Shown piece by piece: positions 28,327-37,045 of a DNA stretch of 63,461 nt (positions within the stretch are counted from its first letter, which is position 1; every line of letters begins with the position of its first letter). A program made the translations under genes and the position numbers. The DNA comes from Flavobacteriales bacterium (GTDB lineage: Bacteria; Bacteroidota; Bacteroidia; Flavobacteriales_D; Sanyastnellaceae), in contig JAIBBG010000013.1 of the NCBI GenBank assembly GCA_019694805.1, positions 1 to 63,461 of the forward strand, in the 5' to 3' direction. The notes under the pieces are model-generated. The model saw only the letters and a program-made list of their open reading frames with translations. It made no database searches and was not told where the DNA came from.

Positions 28327-29925
28327 ATGAAACATAATTTTTTGCTCACAACCCTCTTGATATTCGTCACGCACATAACAGTGGCGCAAGAGACATCGGT
28401 AACGTCTAAAGTTACAGCAGTAGAAGTATATCGGTCAATGGCCCGCGAAACACGAACGGCCAGTGCCTCAATCAAGGAGGGATATACTGAAATACTTCTA
28501 TCGGGAGTATCTACCAGCCTGAATGACTTAAGTCTGCAGGTTTCTGTACAAGGCGAAGCGGAACTACAACAAGCGTCTGTAAGAAGCAATTACCTCACGC
28601 CTGAAGGACAATCAGTACTTGACACACGTGAGGTCGGACTCCGTGACTCGATACTTACACTCGATCATGAAATGCGATGGCTCGTTGAAGAACGTGCACT
28701 GATCAATGGAGAAATGACGTTGATCAATGAACTTCTCAAGGTTTCTAATAGCAAGGAAAACTACACTCCTGAAGAACTCAACAGCCTCGCAGATATATAT
28801 CGCCAACGACATACTGATTTGCGACGAAGACTCTTCGATGTTTCATTAAGAGAAGAAAAGGCCAACTTGAAAAAAACGGCCTATCAAAATCAACTGAATG
28901 CACTCGGTCATAAGAACAACACACCGGTTAAGGAAATCATTCTGGCATTTTATGCTGCCAAAAACGAAACCATCAAAATAGAATGTAACTACCTCATCAC
29001 AGCAGCCAGCTGGGTGCCCACCTATGACATACATGCCGAAAATACCAGTTCACCGTTGAATCTGATTTACAAAGCACGCATTAGTCAATCTACAGGTTTC
29101 GATTGGCAAGATGTGGCGGTATCCGTTTCTACAACCAATCCAGGCATCAACAACAATAGACCTTTGATGTCACCTAAATATATCGATTATGTGACGTATG
29201 CAGTACAACCGGATTTCAGTGGTGTAGCCACGAATATGATGCAGGTGAATGTTTTGAATAACGAGGTTCTGTATTCGGATACACCAGTAGCACTAGACAT
29301 AGATCCTGAAGAAGCAGATATGCAGGTAGAATTTACAGTGAAAGGAAAACACAGCATTGTTGGATTTGGCAAAGAGTACATCTGTACATTGAATAGCATT
29401 GACCTGACAGCGCATTACAAATACCATGTCGTACCAAAGTTGGATCCCACAGCTTTCCTCATAGCGCGTATTACGGACTATGGTAAATACAATTTACTGC
29501 GAGGTGAAGCGAATATTTTCTTCAGCGATACTTATGTAGGTCAGGTTGATTTCAATCCTCATGTGGTGGCAGATTCAATGATGATATCTTTGGGTAGAGA
29601 TGAGAGAATTGTTGTTAAGCGCATTAGAACCGGTAATAAGACATCGAAGAAGATTGTTCCTGATCAACTTCGTGACAGTTACACGTGGGAAACTGTAGTC
29701 AAAAACAATAAAACAGTACCGATTGAAATTGAAATTCTCGATCAGGTTCCCATTTCACGCAGAAAAGAAATCATGGTAAAACTTACCGATAAAGGCAATG
29801 CCACTTACACTCCAGAGTTTGGCAAGTTGTTGTGGACCAAAAAAATTAAACCCAACGATTCCGCTCAGGTAGAGTTTTCATACACCGTAGAGTATCCGGA
29901 TAAAAAGACTGTAAAAGAGTATTGA
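28327..29925 (+). CDS. Exported DUF4139 (MuiA-like) protein
   Basis: A 532-residue secreted protein of the family annotated as mucoidy inhibitor MuiA or DUF4139. A signal peptide (MKHNFLLTTLLIFVTHITVA) precedes the N-terminal DUF4140-like region (VTAVEVYRSMARETRTASAS ... ILLSGVSTSLNDLSLQV). A coiled-coil stretch of about 100 residues follows (LDHEMRWLVEERALINGEM and the segment near residues 170-200). The C-terminal DUF4139 region has ITAASWVPTYDIHAEN, ISQSTGFDWQDVAVSVSTTN and the ending EFGKLLWTKKIKPNDSAQV. The Rickettsia/MuiA name derives from a capsule phenotype and should not be read as function here. The ATG at 28327 is chosen; a TTG 18 bp upstream is weaker. It is convergent with rlmH, 1 bp between the stops. 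Confidence 0.85.
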   Translation: MKHNFLLTTLLIFVTHITVAQETSVTSKVTAVEVYRSMARETRTASASIKEGYTEILLSGVSTSLNDLSLQVSVQGEAELQQASVRSNYLTPEGQSVLDTREVGLRDSILTLDHEMRWLVEERALINGEMTLINELLKVSNSKENYTPEELNSLADIYRQRHTDLRRRLFDVSLREEKANLKKTAYQNQLNALGHKNNTPVKEIILAFYAAKNETIKIECNYLITAASWVPTYDIHAENTSSPLNLIYKARISQSTGFDWQDVAVSVSTTNPGINNNRPLMSPKYIDYVTYAVQPDFSGVATNMMQVNVLNNEVLYSDTPVALDIDPEEADMQVEFTVKGKHSIVGFGKEYICTLNSIDLTAHYKYHVVPKLDPTAFLIARITDYGKYNLLRGEANIFFSDTYVGQVDFNPHVVADSMMISLGRDERIVVKRIRTGNKTSKKIVPDQLRDSYTWETVVKNNKTVPIEIEILDQVPISRRKEIMVKLTDKGNATYTPEFGKLLWTKKIKPNDSAQVEFSYTVEYPDKKTVKEY

Positions 29926-29926
29926 T

Positions 29927-30397
29927 TCAGTCGTGGTGATATCCTTCTCCTTTCAAGATCGTATAGCCCCGATACAATTGTTCGACGAGCAAGAGTCGAA
30001 TCATTTCGTGGGAAAAGGTCATGCGGGAGAAGGATATTTTTCCATCGGCACGCTGATAAACCTCTTTCGAAAATCCGAAAGCCCCTCCGATCACAAGTAC
30101 CAGTTGTTTCACTCCGGAATTCATGCGCTTTTGCAACAAAACAGAAAATTCTCTGGAAGAGTATTCCTCACCCTTCTCATCCAAAAGCAACAAATAATCA
30201 TCATTACGAATATTTTTCAGGATGATTTCGCCTTCTTTCTGTTTGAGCACATCAGCCAAAAGGCCTTTCGATGGCACATCGGGAAGTTCAAGATACTCCA
30301 GTTTGGTGTAATGTTTCAAGCGATCGAGATAAATACCAATTCCTTCCTTCAAAAAAGAAGAATGCGTTTTACCGATACAGATCACAAAAATTTTCAC
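29927..30397 (-). CDS. rlmH: 23S rRNA (pseudouridine-1915-N3)-methyltransferase
   Basis: A SPOUT-class methyltransferase that modifies pseudouridine 1915 in helix 69 of 23S rRNA on assembled 70S ribosomes. The 156-residue protein has the family start KIFVICIGKT, the LLLLDEKGEEYSSREF segment, the glycine-rich SAM knot VLVIGGAFGFSKEVYQRAD, and the hallmark C-terminus (FSHEMIRLLLVEQLYRGYTI followed by LKGEGYHHD). The start is a GTG that overlaps the stop of pdxA by 4 bp (GTGA), so translation is coupled; no in-frame ATG exists near the family N-terminus. Gene order pepA-pdxA-rlmH suggests one minus-strand operon. Confidence 0.97.
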   Translation of the reverse strand: MKIFVICIGKTHSSFLKEGIGIYLDRLKHYTKLEYLELPDVPSKGLLADVLKQKEGEIILKNIRNDDYLLLLDEKGEEYSSREFSVLLQKRMNSGVKQLVLVIGGAFGFSKEVYQRADGKISFSRMTFSHEMIRLLLVEQLYRGYTILKGEGYHHD

Positions 30398-31467
30398 TCG
30401 CGTTGGTCATCTTTACTATCGCGGATATCCTGCTTCTTCAGTGGATTCGAAGCGTATTCACGATAAGCTTTTCTCTTGCGGTAAACATCACATGCGGTAA
30501 AAATGGCGGCACGCAATGAAGACTCATCAGCCACACCCTTTCCAGCGATGTCATAACTTGTACCATGATCGGGAGAAGTTCTTACAACAGGCAAGCCCGC
30601 AGTGAAATTCACCCCGTAATCAAACGCTATCGCTTTGAAAGGCGCTAAACCCTGATCATGATACATCGCCAACACGGCATCATATTTTTTATAATTGCCG
30701 CTACCGAAGAATCCATCAGCACCGAACGGTCCATAGACATAAAGTCCTTTATCAGCGGCCTCTCTCACAGCCGGAATGATGACATCTTTTTCCTCTGTTC
30801 CCAACAATCCATTATCGCCCGCATGTGGATTTAAACCTAGCACCGCAATTCGCGGTTTATGCACTCCAAAGTCCTTTTGTAGACTTTCATTCATCAACTG
30901 CAGTTTCTCAATGATCTTATCCTTAGAGATGTGCTGAGCAACGTCTTTCAAAGGCACGTGACCGGTTACAATGCCGACCTTCAAAACATCACTCACCAAA
31001 AACATCAACACCTTATCTGTATTTGCAAATTTTGCGAGATACTCTGTATGTCCGGGAAATTGGAAGTCTTTGCTTTGTATGGTGTCCTTATTGATCGGTG
31101 AAGTCACGATCACATCCACTTTGTTAGCGGCTAAATCATTGACCGCAGCTTCCAAACTTCTGAATGCAAACTCACCTGCTTCCTTATCGGGTTTCCCTGG
31201 TTGAACAGGACCTTTAAATTCCTTCCAAATATTCACCAAGTTCACCTTTTTGTGATGTGCTTCAGATGCAGATTGAATGGAAGTATATTGAAACTCATCC
31301 GTGTGCAGATTCTTACGATACACCTTGATGACTTCAGGGTGAGCATAAATAACCGGCGTCAGAGAATCCATCATTCTGGGATCAGAAAACACCTTGATGA
31401 TGGTTTCAATTCCCACTCCATTTGGATCACCACTGGTGATTGCAACTTTTAATTTGTGTTCGCTCAT
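30394..31467 (-). CDS. pdxA: 4-hydroxythreonine-4-phosphate dehydrogenase
   Basis: NAD-dependent oxidation of 4-phosphohydroxy-L-threonine in the DXP-dependent route to pyridoxal 5'-phosphate. The protein is 357 residues. Signature segments are ITSGDPNGVGIETIIK at the N-terminus, VTSPINKDTI, FPGHTEYLA, the metal-ligand regions VPLKDVAQHIS and LGLNPHAGDNGLLGTEE, and the closing AMYHDQGLAPFK ... RTSPDHGTSYDIAGKG. The metal-binding histidines of these motifs are all present. It starts 21 bp after the pepA stop and ends in a 4-bp overlap with rlmH. PLP cofactor supply is a housekeeping role. Confidence 0.97.
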   Translation of the reverse strand: MSEHKLKVAITSGDPNGVGIETIIKVFSDPRMMDSLTPVIYAHPEVIKVYRKNLHTDEFQYTSIQSASEAHHKKVNLVNIWKEFKGPVQPGKPDKEAGEFAFRSLEAAVNDLAANKVDVIVTSPINKDTIQSKDFQFPGHTEYLAKFANTDKVLMFLVSDVLKVGIVTGHVPLKDVAQHISKDKIIEKLQLMNESLQKDFGVHKPRIAVLGLNPHAGDNGLLGTEEKDVIIPAVREAADKGLYVYGPFGADGFFGSGNYKKYDAVLAMYHDQGLAPFKAIAFDYGVNFTAGLPVVRTSPDHGTSYDIAGKGVADESSLRAAIFTACDVYRKRKAYREYASNPLKKQDIRDSKDDQRE

Positions 31468-31488
31468 ATAAGTTGATCAGGCCTGTGA

Positions 31489-32925
31489 TCAGCAGTAGTT
31501 CTGTTTAATAAAATCATACAGCAATCTGACACCGACGCCTGTTCCACCTTTTGTTCGGTAGGCATTCGGAGCGTTCAAATATGCAGGACCAGCAATATCA
31601 ATATGTATCCAGGGATAATCTGTAAAATGCTCCAAAAATTTTCCCGCTGTAATCTGTCCGGCATTGGCACCTCCCAGGTTTTTCAGGTCCGCAATATCAC
31701 TGCGCATTTCATCGCCATATTCTTTCCACATCGGAAACTGCACCGTGCGCTCCCAGGTTCTCATTCCGCTTTCAGCAAGTTGATTCATCACTTTCTGCTC
31801 AGCTGTGCCCATAATAGCACTGGCATAAGATCCAATTGCGCGAACTGCAGCACCTGTGAGTGTAGCGAGATCAATGCACAATTCCGGTTTGTATTGTTTT
31901 GCCCATACCAGCGCATCAGCAAGAATCAAACGTCCTTCTGCATCAGTATTCAATACTTCCACCGTAGTACCATCGCTAATGGTGATGATGTCTTGAGGAC
32001 ACACTGCATTCATTCCGGGTCTATTATCGGTAGCTGGCACAAGACCGATAACGTGAACGGGTAGTTTATTCATGGCAATCGCTGATAAGGCTCCAACAAC
32101 AGCAGCACCACCACTCATATCACATTTCATTTCATCCATACTTCCCGGAGTAGGCTTCAAACTAAGTCCACCTGTATCGAAAACCACACCCTTACCGACC
32201 AACACAATTGGCTTTTTGTTCCTAACCTTTTCCGGTTTGTATTCCATGATGGTGAAAGTTGGCGGATCAATACTGCCAGCATTCACTGCGAGCAGTCCTC
32301 CCATCTTCTTGGCTTCGATTTCCTTCTTACCCAACACCTTCACAGAAAATCCATAGTCCTTGCCCGCTTTGCTCATCTCCTTACCAAACTGTGTAGCGGA
32401 GAGGTATGATACAGGCTCATTGATCAGTGTCCGGGCCAGACATGTTGCTTGAATGACGTGACTTAATTCATCCGCATCTTTCTGACTCACTCCTTTATCG
32501 CTGATATGAATGGTTTGTAAAGAATATTGCTTCTTTTTCTTGTCTTTGAGGTATTTCAAAAATTGATAATTGGCCAAGGCCATGCCTTCCGAAAGTGCCA
32601 AAACAAATTCTGGTTCAGTGGTAAGATTGATGACACAAACTTCCGAAAGCTTGTTTCCGTTGAGTGCTGCTTGTAGCTGGCATCCTTTCGTTCTCAGTTT
32701 TTCAAGCAATTCGGGATTAACCGCTTCTTTTTTGACAGGAACATAGTAATGCCAGATGTTTAATTCCTGAAGGATGATGAGATCCTTTTGTTGTTCCAGT
32801 TCTTTTTTGAAATAGCTAATTTGCTGTTTATCCAATTCCGTCAATTTCGAAATTTCATCATCGAAGAAAAGGGTAACAGAAGACAGGTTGAGTAGTGCGT
32901 TCTTGGCAGCTTTAATCTGAGTCAT
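31489..32925 (-). CDS. pepA: Leucyl aminopeptidase (M17)
   Basis: A cytosolic zinc/manganese aminopeptidase that releases N-terminal residues from peptides. The protein is 478 residues. The C-terminal catalytic domain contains the metal and catalytic motifs VGKGVVFDTGGLSLKP (Lys and Asp), MKCDMSGGAAVVGA (Asp), and the family signature NTDAEGRLILADALVWA (Asp, Glu, Arg). The N-terminal macro-like domain is present. Related M17 proteins can also act as DNA-binding regulators; nothing here indicates that. A perfect -7 element lies 21 bp upstream of the ATG, so this is probably the first gene of pepA-pdxA-rlmH. Confidence 0.95.
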   Translation of the reverse strand: MTQIKAAKNALLNLSSVTLFFDDEISKLTELDKQQISYFKKELEQQKDLIILQELNIWHYYVPVKKEAVNPELLEKLRTKGCQLQAALNGNKLSEVCVINLTTEPEFVLALSEGMALANYQFLKYLKDKKKKQYSLQTIHISDKGVSQKDADELSHVIQATCLARTLINEPVSYLSATQFGKEMSKAGKDYGFSVKVLGKKEIEAKKMGGLLAVNAGSIDPPTFTIMEYKPEKVRNKKPIVLVGKGVVFDTGGLSLKPTPGSMDEMKCDMSGGAAVVGALSAIAMNKLPVHVIGLVPATDNRPGMNAVCPQDIITISDGTTVEVLNTDAEGRLILADALVWAKQYKPELCIDLATLTGAAVRAIGSYASAIMGTAEQKVMNQLAESGMRTWERTVQFPMWKEYGDEMRSDIADLKNLGGANAGQITAGKFLEHFTDYPWIHIDIAGPAYLNAPNAYRTKGGTGVGVRLLYDFIKQNYC

Positions 32926-32945
32926 ATACGTAAACTTTGAATGGC

Positions 32946-32953
32946 CAAAGTTA
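32946..32953 (-). promoter_or_regulatory. Putative -7 element of the pepA-pdxA-rlmH operon
   Basis: On the minus strand this reads TAACTTTG, a full match to the Bacteroidota -7 consensus TAnnTTTG, 21 bp before the pepA ATG. No good TTTG is seen at the -33 distance, so confidence is moderate. Confidence 0.4.
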
Positions 32954-32965
32954 CGTCGCCTACCA

Positions 32966-34423
32966 TCAGAATCTATATTGTAATCCGATATTGAATCCGG
33001 TGCTCTGAATCCTATGTGATACGGCGTTTTCCGAACCGGTATGGCCTACCATTCTGCGATGCCGCAAACCCACGTTCCAACCAAATCCAGATTCACTCAT
33101 CCAACCAACAGACAATCCGGCATGCCAATCTAAATTCCAATTGTGATAGTATTCACTCAGGTACACATAGTCCGTTGTTGAACCCTGTGAGCCATCGGCT
33201 GCAAGGTTGGTGTGAAGAGGCGCGGCGAGGCCGGAAAAAACAAAACTTCCTCTGAATGATCTATCAACCCGAAAGACAGGTCCCGTTTCAGCAGCAACGA
33301 AAAAACCTTTGAACACAGGTTGTTGCCAATTTAGAAACAACGGCACATTCCAAGAGGTGTAGCTATTGATTTGAGATTTTGAAACCTCTTCTCGTGTTTG
33401 AGTTACTGTAGTATCGAAAAAAGCAGTAATCACCGGGGTAGAACCATCAATAGGATAAGAAATTTCATAATTTACCGACGTACTGTAATTGTTCACATCC
33501 ATAGAATCTCTCCATTGATGTGACTCGTCGAATTGAGATTTTTCAAGGCCAGTCCAAACCGACAAACCTTTCCAAACGCGCACTCCAGCGCCTATCCCCA
33601 TTGCTTGTTCCGTATGAGGTTTTGTTCTTTGATTCAGATCGATGAGATTCCCTGAAGAACCATTCGCAGGCTTTCTGATCGGGTTAGCTTGTGCAAACCA
33701 CGCACCGACCATCAGTCGATTTGTTGTCCAATGTTGGGTGAGTGCCTTTGATGGATTCATTCCGCCAAGACTTGAACCACCGAGAATTTCATTTTGGATC
33801 ATAGAGGCTGATGACATGGTGATGGTTGGTTCCGATTTGGTTTCTTCTAATTCAGCCGATACAGGCAGCGAGACCTCTTGTGAGCTGTATTCAGTGATAA
33901 CCCGTTGAAATAACTCCTGTGTTGTTGTTGTGCCGGATTTTTCACGATGTACTTGTGATGGTTTGCTTGTCGCGATGTTAAGCGGCTCATCAGTCTTCAG
34001 TGCGTTGTTGGATCTGTTGGATGTCATCTTCGCTTTGGAAGACACAACCGGGCGTTCATTCGCATCATCAAGGTTCTTCCTTTCTGCGGTTGATTCAGTC
34101 TTGATATCAGATACAACATCTTCAGTTAGTTGGTTATCCATATCGCTTTCTGGCGCTGGCTCCATGCCTGTGACCTGCTCTTCTAAAGAAGAAACTTGAG
34201 TCCATGAAGAATTGGAATTGTCATTCCAATGGTATGATGCGAAAACCACTCCGATGATGATGGCTGCACCGGATAACCACCACCACAAAACAGGTAGTTT
34301 CTTGCGACGCTCAACATTGGATCTCACGCCTTCCCACAGATGCAAAGGAACCTCCTCTTTCGCACCATGTAGTTTCTTGCGAAACACTTTGTCTATTTGA
34401 TGTTCATCTCGTCTGATAAGCAC
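32966..34423 (-). CDS. Putative dual-membrane-spanning anti-sigma factor with outer-membrane barrel-like C-terminus
   Basis: About 485 residues. The N-terminal 45 residues are cytosolic and charged (DKVFRKKLHGAKEEVPLHLW, then EGVRSNVERRKK), a pattern typical of Bacteroidota proteins encoded next to ECF sigma factors. One membrane span follows (LPVLWWWLSGAAIIIGVVFA). A low-complexity Ser/Thr/Glu linker runs from about 70 to 215. The C-terminal 260 residues show alternating beta-strands with LMVGAWFAQANP, MGIGAGVRVWKGLSVWTGLE and a terminal aromatic in GFNIGLQYRF, as in outer membrane barrels. This matches the dual-membrane anti-sigma (Dma) type described in Bacteroides thetaiotaomicron. There is no ATG: the frame starts at GTG 34423 or TTG 34429, overlapping the sigma gene by about 20-26 bp, which implies translational coupling. 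The regulatory role is inferred. Confidence 0.7.
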   Translation of the reverse strand: MLIRRDEHQIDKVFRKKLHGAKEEVPLHLWEGVRSNVERRKKLPVLWWWLSGAAIIIGVVFASYHWNDNSNSSWTQVSSLEEQVTGMEPAPESDMDNQLTEDVVSDIKTESTAERKNLDDANERPVVSSKAKMTSNRSNNALKTDEPLNIATSKPSQVHREKSGTTTTQELFQRVITEYSSQEVSLPVSAELEETKSEPTITMSSASMIQNEILGGSSLGGMNPSKALTQHWTTNRLMVGAWFAQANPIRKPANGSSGNLIDLNQRTKPHTEQAMGIGAGVRVWKGLSVWTGLEKSQFDESHQWRDSMDVNNYSTSVNYEISYPIDGSTPVITAFFDTTVTQTREEVSKSQINSYTSWNVPLFLNWQQPVFKGFFVAAETGPVFRVDRSFRGSFVFSGLAAPLHTNLAADGSQGSTTDYVYLSEYYHNWNLDWHAGLSVGWMSESGFGWNVGLRHRRMVGHTGSENAVSHRIQSTGFNIGLQYRF

Positions 34424-34991
34424 GGTCAATCGTTTTTTTTTGTTGTTCGAGTGCGTTTTTTAAACTCGCTCTTGCTTTGGCAAGTTGCGATCTGGAAGTG
34501 CCTTCGGATATCCCTAAAGCTTCCGCTATTTCAGCGTGATCATATCCATCGATGGCATACATATTAAAAACAGTTCTGTATCCAGCGGGCAAATCACCAA
34601 TCATTTTCATCAATTCTTTTTCACCGAATTCGCTCATCACATCCACATGCGTATGATCCTGAACAGGTAAATCTTCCGGCATATCATCATAGTATTTTCT
34701 CGACCGGAGTTTATTGAGTGCAGTGTGGACCACGACACGACGGACCCAGCCCTCAAGCGAACCCGAGTGCTGGTAAGTATGTAATTTATCGTATATCCTG
34801 ATGAAAGCTTCCTGCAAGAAATCTTCAGCCTCCTGTTTGGATCCGGCATAACGTTTACACACTACCATCATCTTCCCGGCAAAACGTTTATACAATTCAA
34901 ACTGATACGACTCATGTCCCTTCAGGCAACCCTCTATCAGGGATTTTTCATCCGTCAAAGCTGATATAGGTTGTTTCCGGAATAAAGACAC
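34404..34991 (-). CDS. ECF-type RNA polymerase sigma factor
   Basis: A 195-residue sigma-70 family protein of the extracytoplasmic-function group. Region 2 includes YKRFAGKMMVVCKRYAGSKQ, then EAEDFLQEAFIRIYDKL and SLEGWVRRVVVHTALNKLRS. Region 4 includes LPAGYRTVFNMYAIDGYDHA and the helix-turn-helix EIAEALGISEGTSRSQLAKAR. It starts at a GTG (34991); no better ATG exists. The downstream gene overlaps its 3' end and encodes a probable membrane-spanning anti-sigma factor, so the sigma is likely held inactive until an envelope signal arrives. A dyad ACCTGA-N8-TCAGGT lies 26-45 bp upstream of the start. Confidence 0.95.
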   Translation of the reverse strand: MSLFRKQPISALTDEKSLIEGCLKGHESYQFELYKRFAGKMMVVCKRYAGSKQEAEDFLQEAFIRIYDKLHTYQHSGSLEGWVRRVVVHTALNKLRSRKYYDDMPEDLPVQDHTHVDVMSEFGEKELMKMIGDLPAGYRTVFNMYAIDGYDHAEIAEALGISEGTSRSQLAKARASLKNALEQQKKTIDRAYQTR

Positions 34992-35015
34992 GGTGTAATG
35001 GGATTATGCTGCCTT

Positions 35016-35037
35016 AACCTGACGTGAAATTCAGGTT
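35016..35037. promoter_or_regulatory. Inverted repeat between queG stop and sigma-factor start
   Basis: AACCTGA (35016-35022), 8 nt, TCAGGTT (35031-35037). The core ACCTGA-N8-TCAGGT is identical in half-sites and spacing to the element at 35986-36005. It lies 25-46 bp upstream of the sigma gene start and touches the queG stop codon. It may be an operator or an RNA hairpin; there is no T-run for a terminator. Confidence 0.45.
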
Positions 35038-35975
35038 TATAGTTGACCCGTTGCTGCGAGTATGTTTCTTTTCATGCCTTCCAGGCCCGTTCTGGAGATG
35101 GGGGATTTCCTGGCAAGATCATCGAAAACGTCTTCGGTCATATCCAACCACTCTGCTGCAGATTGACCAATCAATTCGTTTTTTACAGCAAACAATGGCT
35201 CCGCGTGGGGTTTGGAAAACCGATTCCAGGGACAGACATCCTGACAGACATCACAACCAAACACCCATTGATCGAGCTTCGATTGATATTCTGATGGAAT
35301 TTCCTTCTTTAATTCTATGGTGAAGTAGGAAATACACTTACTTCCGTCTACCACATACGGACTCACGATGGCTTCTGTTGGGCATGCATCAATACAGGCA
35401 GTGCATGTGCCACAATGGTCTTTCACCGGGCCATCTGGAGGCAATTCAAGATCGATGATGACTTCCGCAATAAAGAAGAAGGACCCATGTCCCTTATTGA
35501 TCAAATTGGTGTTTTTACCTATCCAACCAAGCCCTGCACGTTTCGCCCATGCCTTATCCAACACAGGGGCAGAATCGACGAATGCTCTTCCATTCACTTC
35601 TCCAATTTCCTCCTGCATGAAGACGCTGAGCGCCTTGAGTTTGTCTTTCACTACATGATGGTAATCTTCTCCATAGGCATATTTGGAGATTTTAAGACCA
35701 TCCTGTTCTTCACGGATTTCTTGATGGGGGAAATAGTTATAGAGGAGCGAAACAACCGTCTTTGCGCCTGGGACAAGAAGTCGCGGATCAAGTCTTTTGT
35801 CGAAATGATTCGCCATATAAGCCATCTCTCCATGCATTTTCTTGTTCAGCCAATTTTCCAAAGGCTTGGCTTCATCTTCAAGAAATTCCGCTTTCGAAAA
35901 TCCACAGAAAGAGAATCCCAGGCGTTTCGCTTCAGATTTAATCAAATCGGCATATTTCAAAGAAGCGGAGAGCAT
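35037..35975 (-). CDS. queG: Epoxyqueuosine reductase
   Basis: Last step of queuosine synthesis in tRNA: reduction of epoxyqueuosine, using cobalamin and two [4Fe-4S] clusters. The 312-residue protein has the N-terminal cobalamin-binding domain ([10 protein letters not shown] ... [13 protein letters not shown] and [20 protein letters not shown], then IGKNTNLIN). It has two ferredoxin-type motifs, [16 protein letters not shown] and [11 protein letters not shown]. The C-terminal HEAT-like extension of longer QueG proteins is absent, but the core is complete. The start ATG at 35975 lies 10 bp after a perfect 8-bp hairpin. ruvB is 34 bp upstream on the same strand. The order coxA ... ruvB-queG recurs in Bacteroidota as far as I recall. 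Confidence 0.96.
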   Translation of the reverse strand: MLSASLKYADLIKSEAKRLGFSFCGFSKAEFLEDEAKPLENWLNKKMHGEMAYMANHFDKRLDPRLLVPGAKTVVSLLYNYFPHQEIREEQDGLKISKYAYGEDYHHVVKDKLKALSVFMQEEIGEVNGRAFVDSAPVLDKAWAKRAGLGWIGKNTNLINKGHGSFFFIAEVIIDLELPPDGPVKDHCGTCTACIDACPTEAIVSPYVVDGSKCISYFTIELKKEIPSEYQSKLDQWVFGCDVCQDVCPWNRFSKPHAEPLFAVKNELIGQSAAEWLDMTEDVFDDLARKSPISRTGLEGMKRNILAATGQL

Positions 35976-35985
35976 GATGGTTTAG

Positions 35986-36005
35986 ACCTGAAAGTAGTTT
36001 CAGGT
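35986..36005. promoter_or_regulatory. Inverted repeat just upstream of queG
   Basis: ACCTGAAA / TTTCAGGT with a GTAG loop: a perfect 8-bp dyad between ruvB and queG, ending 10 bp before the queG ATG. As RNA it would place a hairpin close to the start codon. As DNA it shares half-sites and N8 spacing with the element at 35016-35037. Confidence 0.5.
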
Positions 36006-36009
36006 GATA

Positions 36010-37032
36010 TCAGAATAATTCACCGGGCTTCCGATGTTTCAATTTTCCAAGATGTTTGAAAGCCATTTCTGTTACTTGCCTACCTCGAGGAGTTCTCATT
36101 AGAAATCCTTCTTGAATCAAAAATGGTTCATACACTTCTTCAATGGTGCCGGAATCTTCACCCACCGCAGTGGCGATGGTATTTAACCCAACAGGTCCAC
36201 CACTAAATTTATCGATGATGGTATGAAGGATTTTGTTATCCATTTCATCCAAACCATGAGTATCCACATTGAGGGCATTCAATGAAAACTGAGTAATCTC
36301 CAGATTGATGGTGCCATCACCTTTGATCTGGGCGAAATCCCTTACTCTTCTCAGCAGTGCATTGGCAATACGCGGCGTGCCTCTACTTCGTCGTGCAATT
36401 TCAAAAGCGGCATCTTCGCGAATAGGAATACGAAGAATTTCAGCGCTACGTTGAACGATATCCGTTAGGGTTTTGGCGTCATAATAGGATAACCTCGCAT
36501 TGATACCGAAACGGGCTCTCAATGGGGCGGTTAACAATCCACTCCTTGTTGTAGCGCCCACAAGCGTGAAGGCATTCAACTTGATTTGTACTGATCGCGC
36601 ATTCGGTCCGGTATCAATCACCAAATCGATACAATAATCTTCCATAGCCGAATACAAATACTCTTCTACTACAGGAGACAATCGGTGTATTTCATCAATG
36701 AAAAGAATATCATTCGTTTCCAGGTTGGTGAGCAAGCCTGCGAGATCCGCCGGTTTATCGAGTACGGGACCAGAAGTCGTCTTGATGTTAACCCCCATTT
36801 CATTGGAGATGATATGCCCTAAAGTGGTCTTTCCCAATCCAGGAGGGCCATGCAGCAATACGTGGTCCAATGCTTCTTCCCTGAGTTTAGCCGCTTTGAC
36901 GAAAATCTCCAGATTCTCTAACACCTGACGTTGCCCGGTGAAATCATCAAAAGACTTCGGCCGCAGAACCTTATCCAGTTCCTTATCGGTACTCTTGTCC
37001 GCTTCCTCTCTGATGTTAAACGCTTCGCTCAT
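36010..37032 (-). CDS. ruvB: Holliday junction branch migration helicase RuvB
   Basis: The AAA+ motor of the RuvABC recombination complex. The protein is 340 residues. The N-terminal [20 protein letters not shown], Walker [11 protein letters not shown], Walker [13 protein letters not shown], sensor [11 protein letters not shown], the arginine-finger region APLRARFGI, and the winged-helix C-terminal domain ([32 protein letters not shown]) are all present. The enzyme is cytosolic and acts on RuvA-bound junctions. It lies 13 bp downstream of an outer-membrane protein gene and 34 bp before queG. Confidence 0.98.
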   Translation of the reverse strand: MSEAFNIREEADKSTDKELDKVLRPKSFDDFTGQRQVLENLEIFVKAAKLREEALDHVLLHGPPGLGKTTLGHIISNEMGVNIKTTSGPVLDKPADLAGLLTNLETNDILFIDEIHRLSPVVEEYLYSAMEDYCIDLVIDTGPNARSVQIKLNAFTLVGATTRSGLLTAPLRARFGINARLSYYDAKTLTDIVQRSAEILRIPIREDAAFEIARRSRGTPRIANALLRRVRDFAQIKGDGTINLEITQFSLNALNVDTHGLDEMDNKILHTIIDKFSGGPVGLNTIATAVGEDSGTIEEVYEPFLIQEGFLMRTPRGRQVTEMAFKHLGKLKHRKPGELF

Positions 37033-37045
37033 GCCAAATGATTGA

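Noticed and set aside
31473..31490. Near-palindrome TGATCAGGCCTGTGATCA between pepA and pdxA
   Set aside because: Only the inner 8 bp are a perfect dyad; it overlaps the pepA stop codon and has no T-run, so neither terminator nor operator can be supported.
35415..36059. Plus-strand open frame of about 214 codons opposite queG
   Set aside because: queG on the minus strand has all cofactor motifs; the antisense frame resembles no protein.
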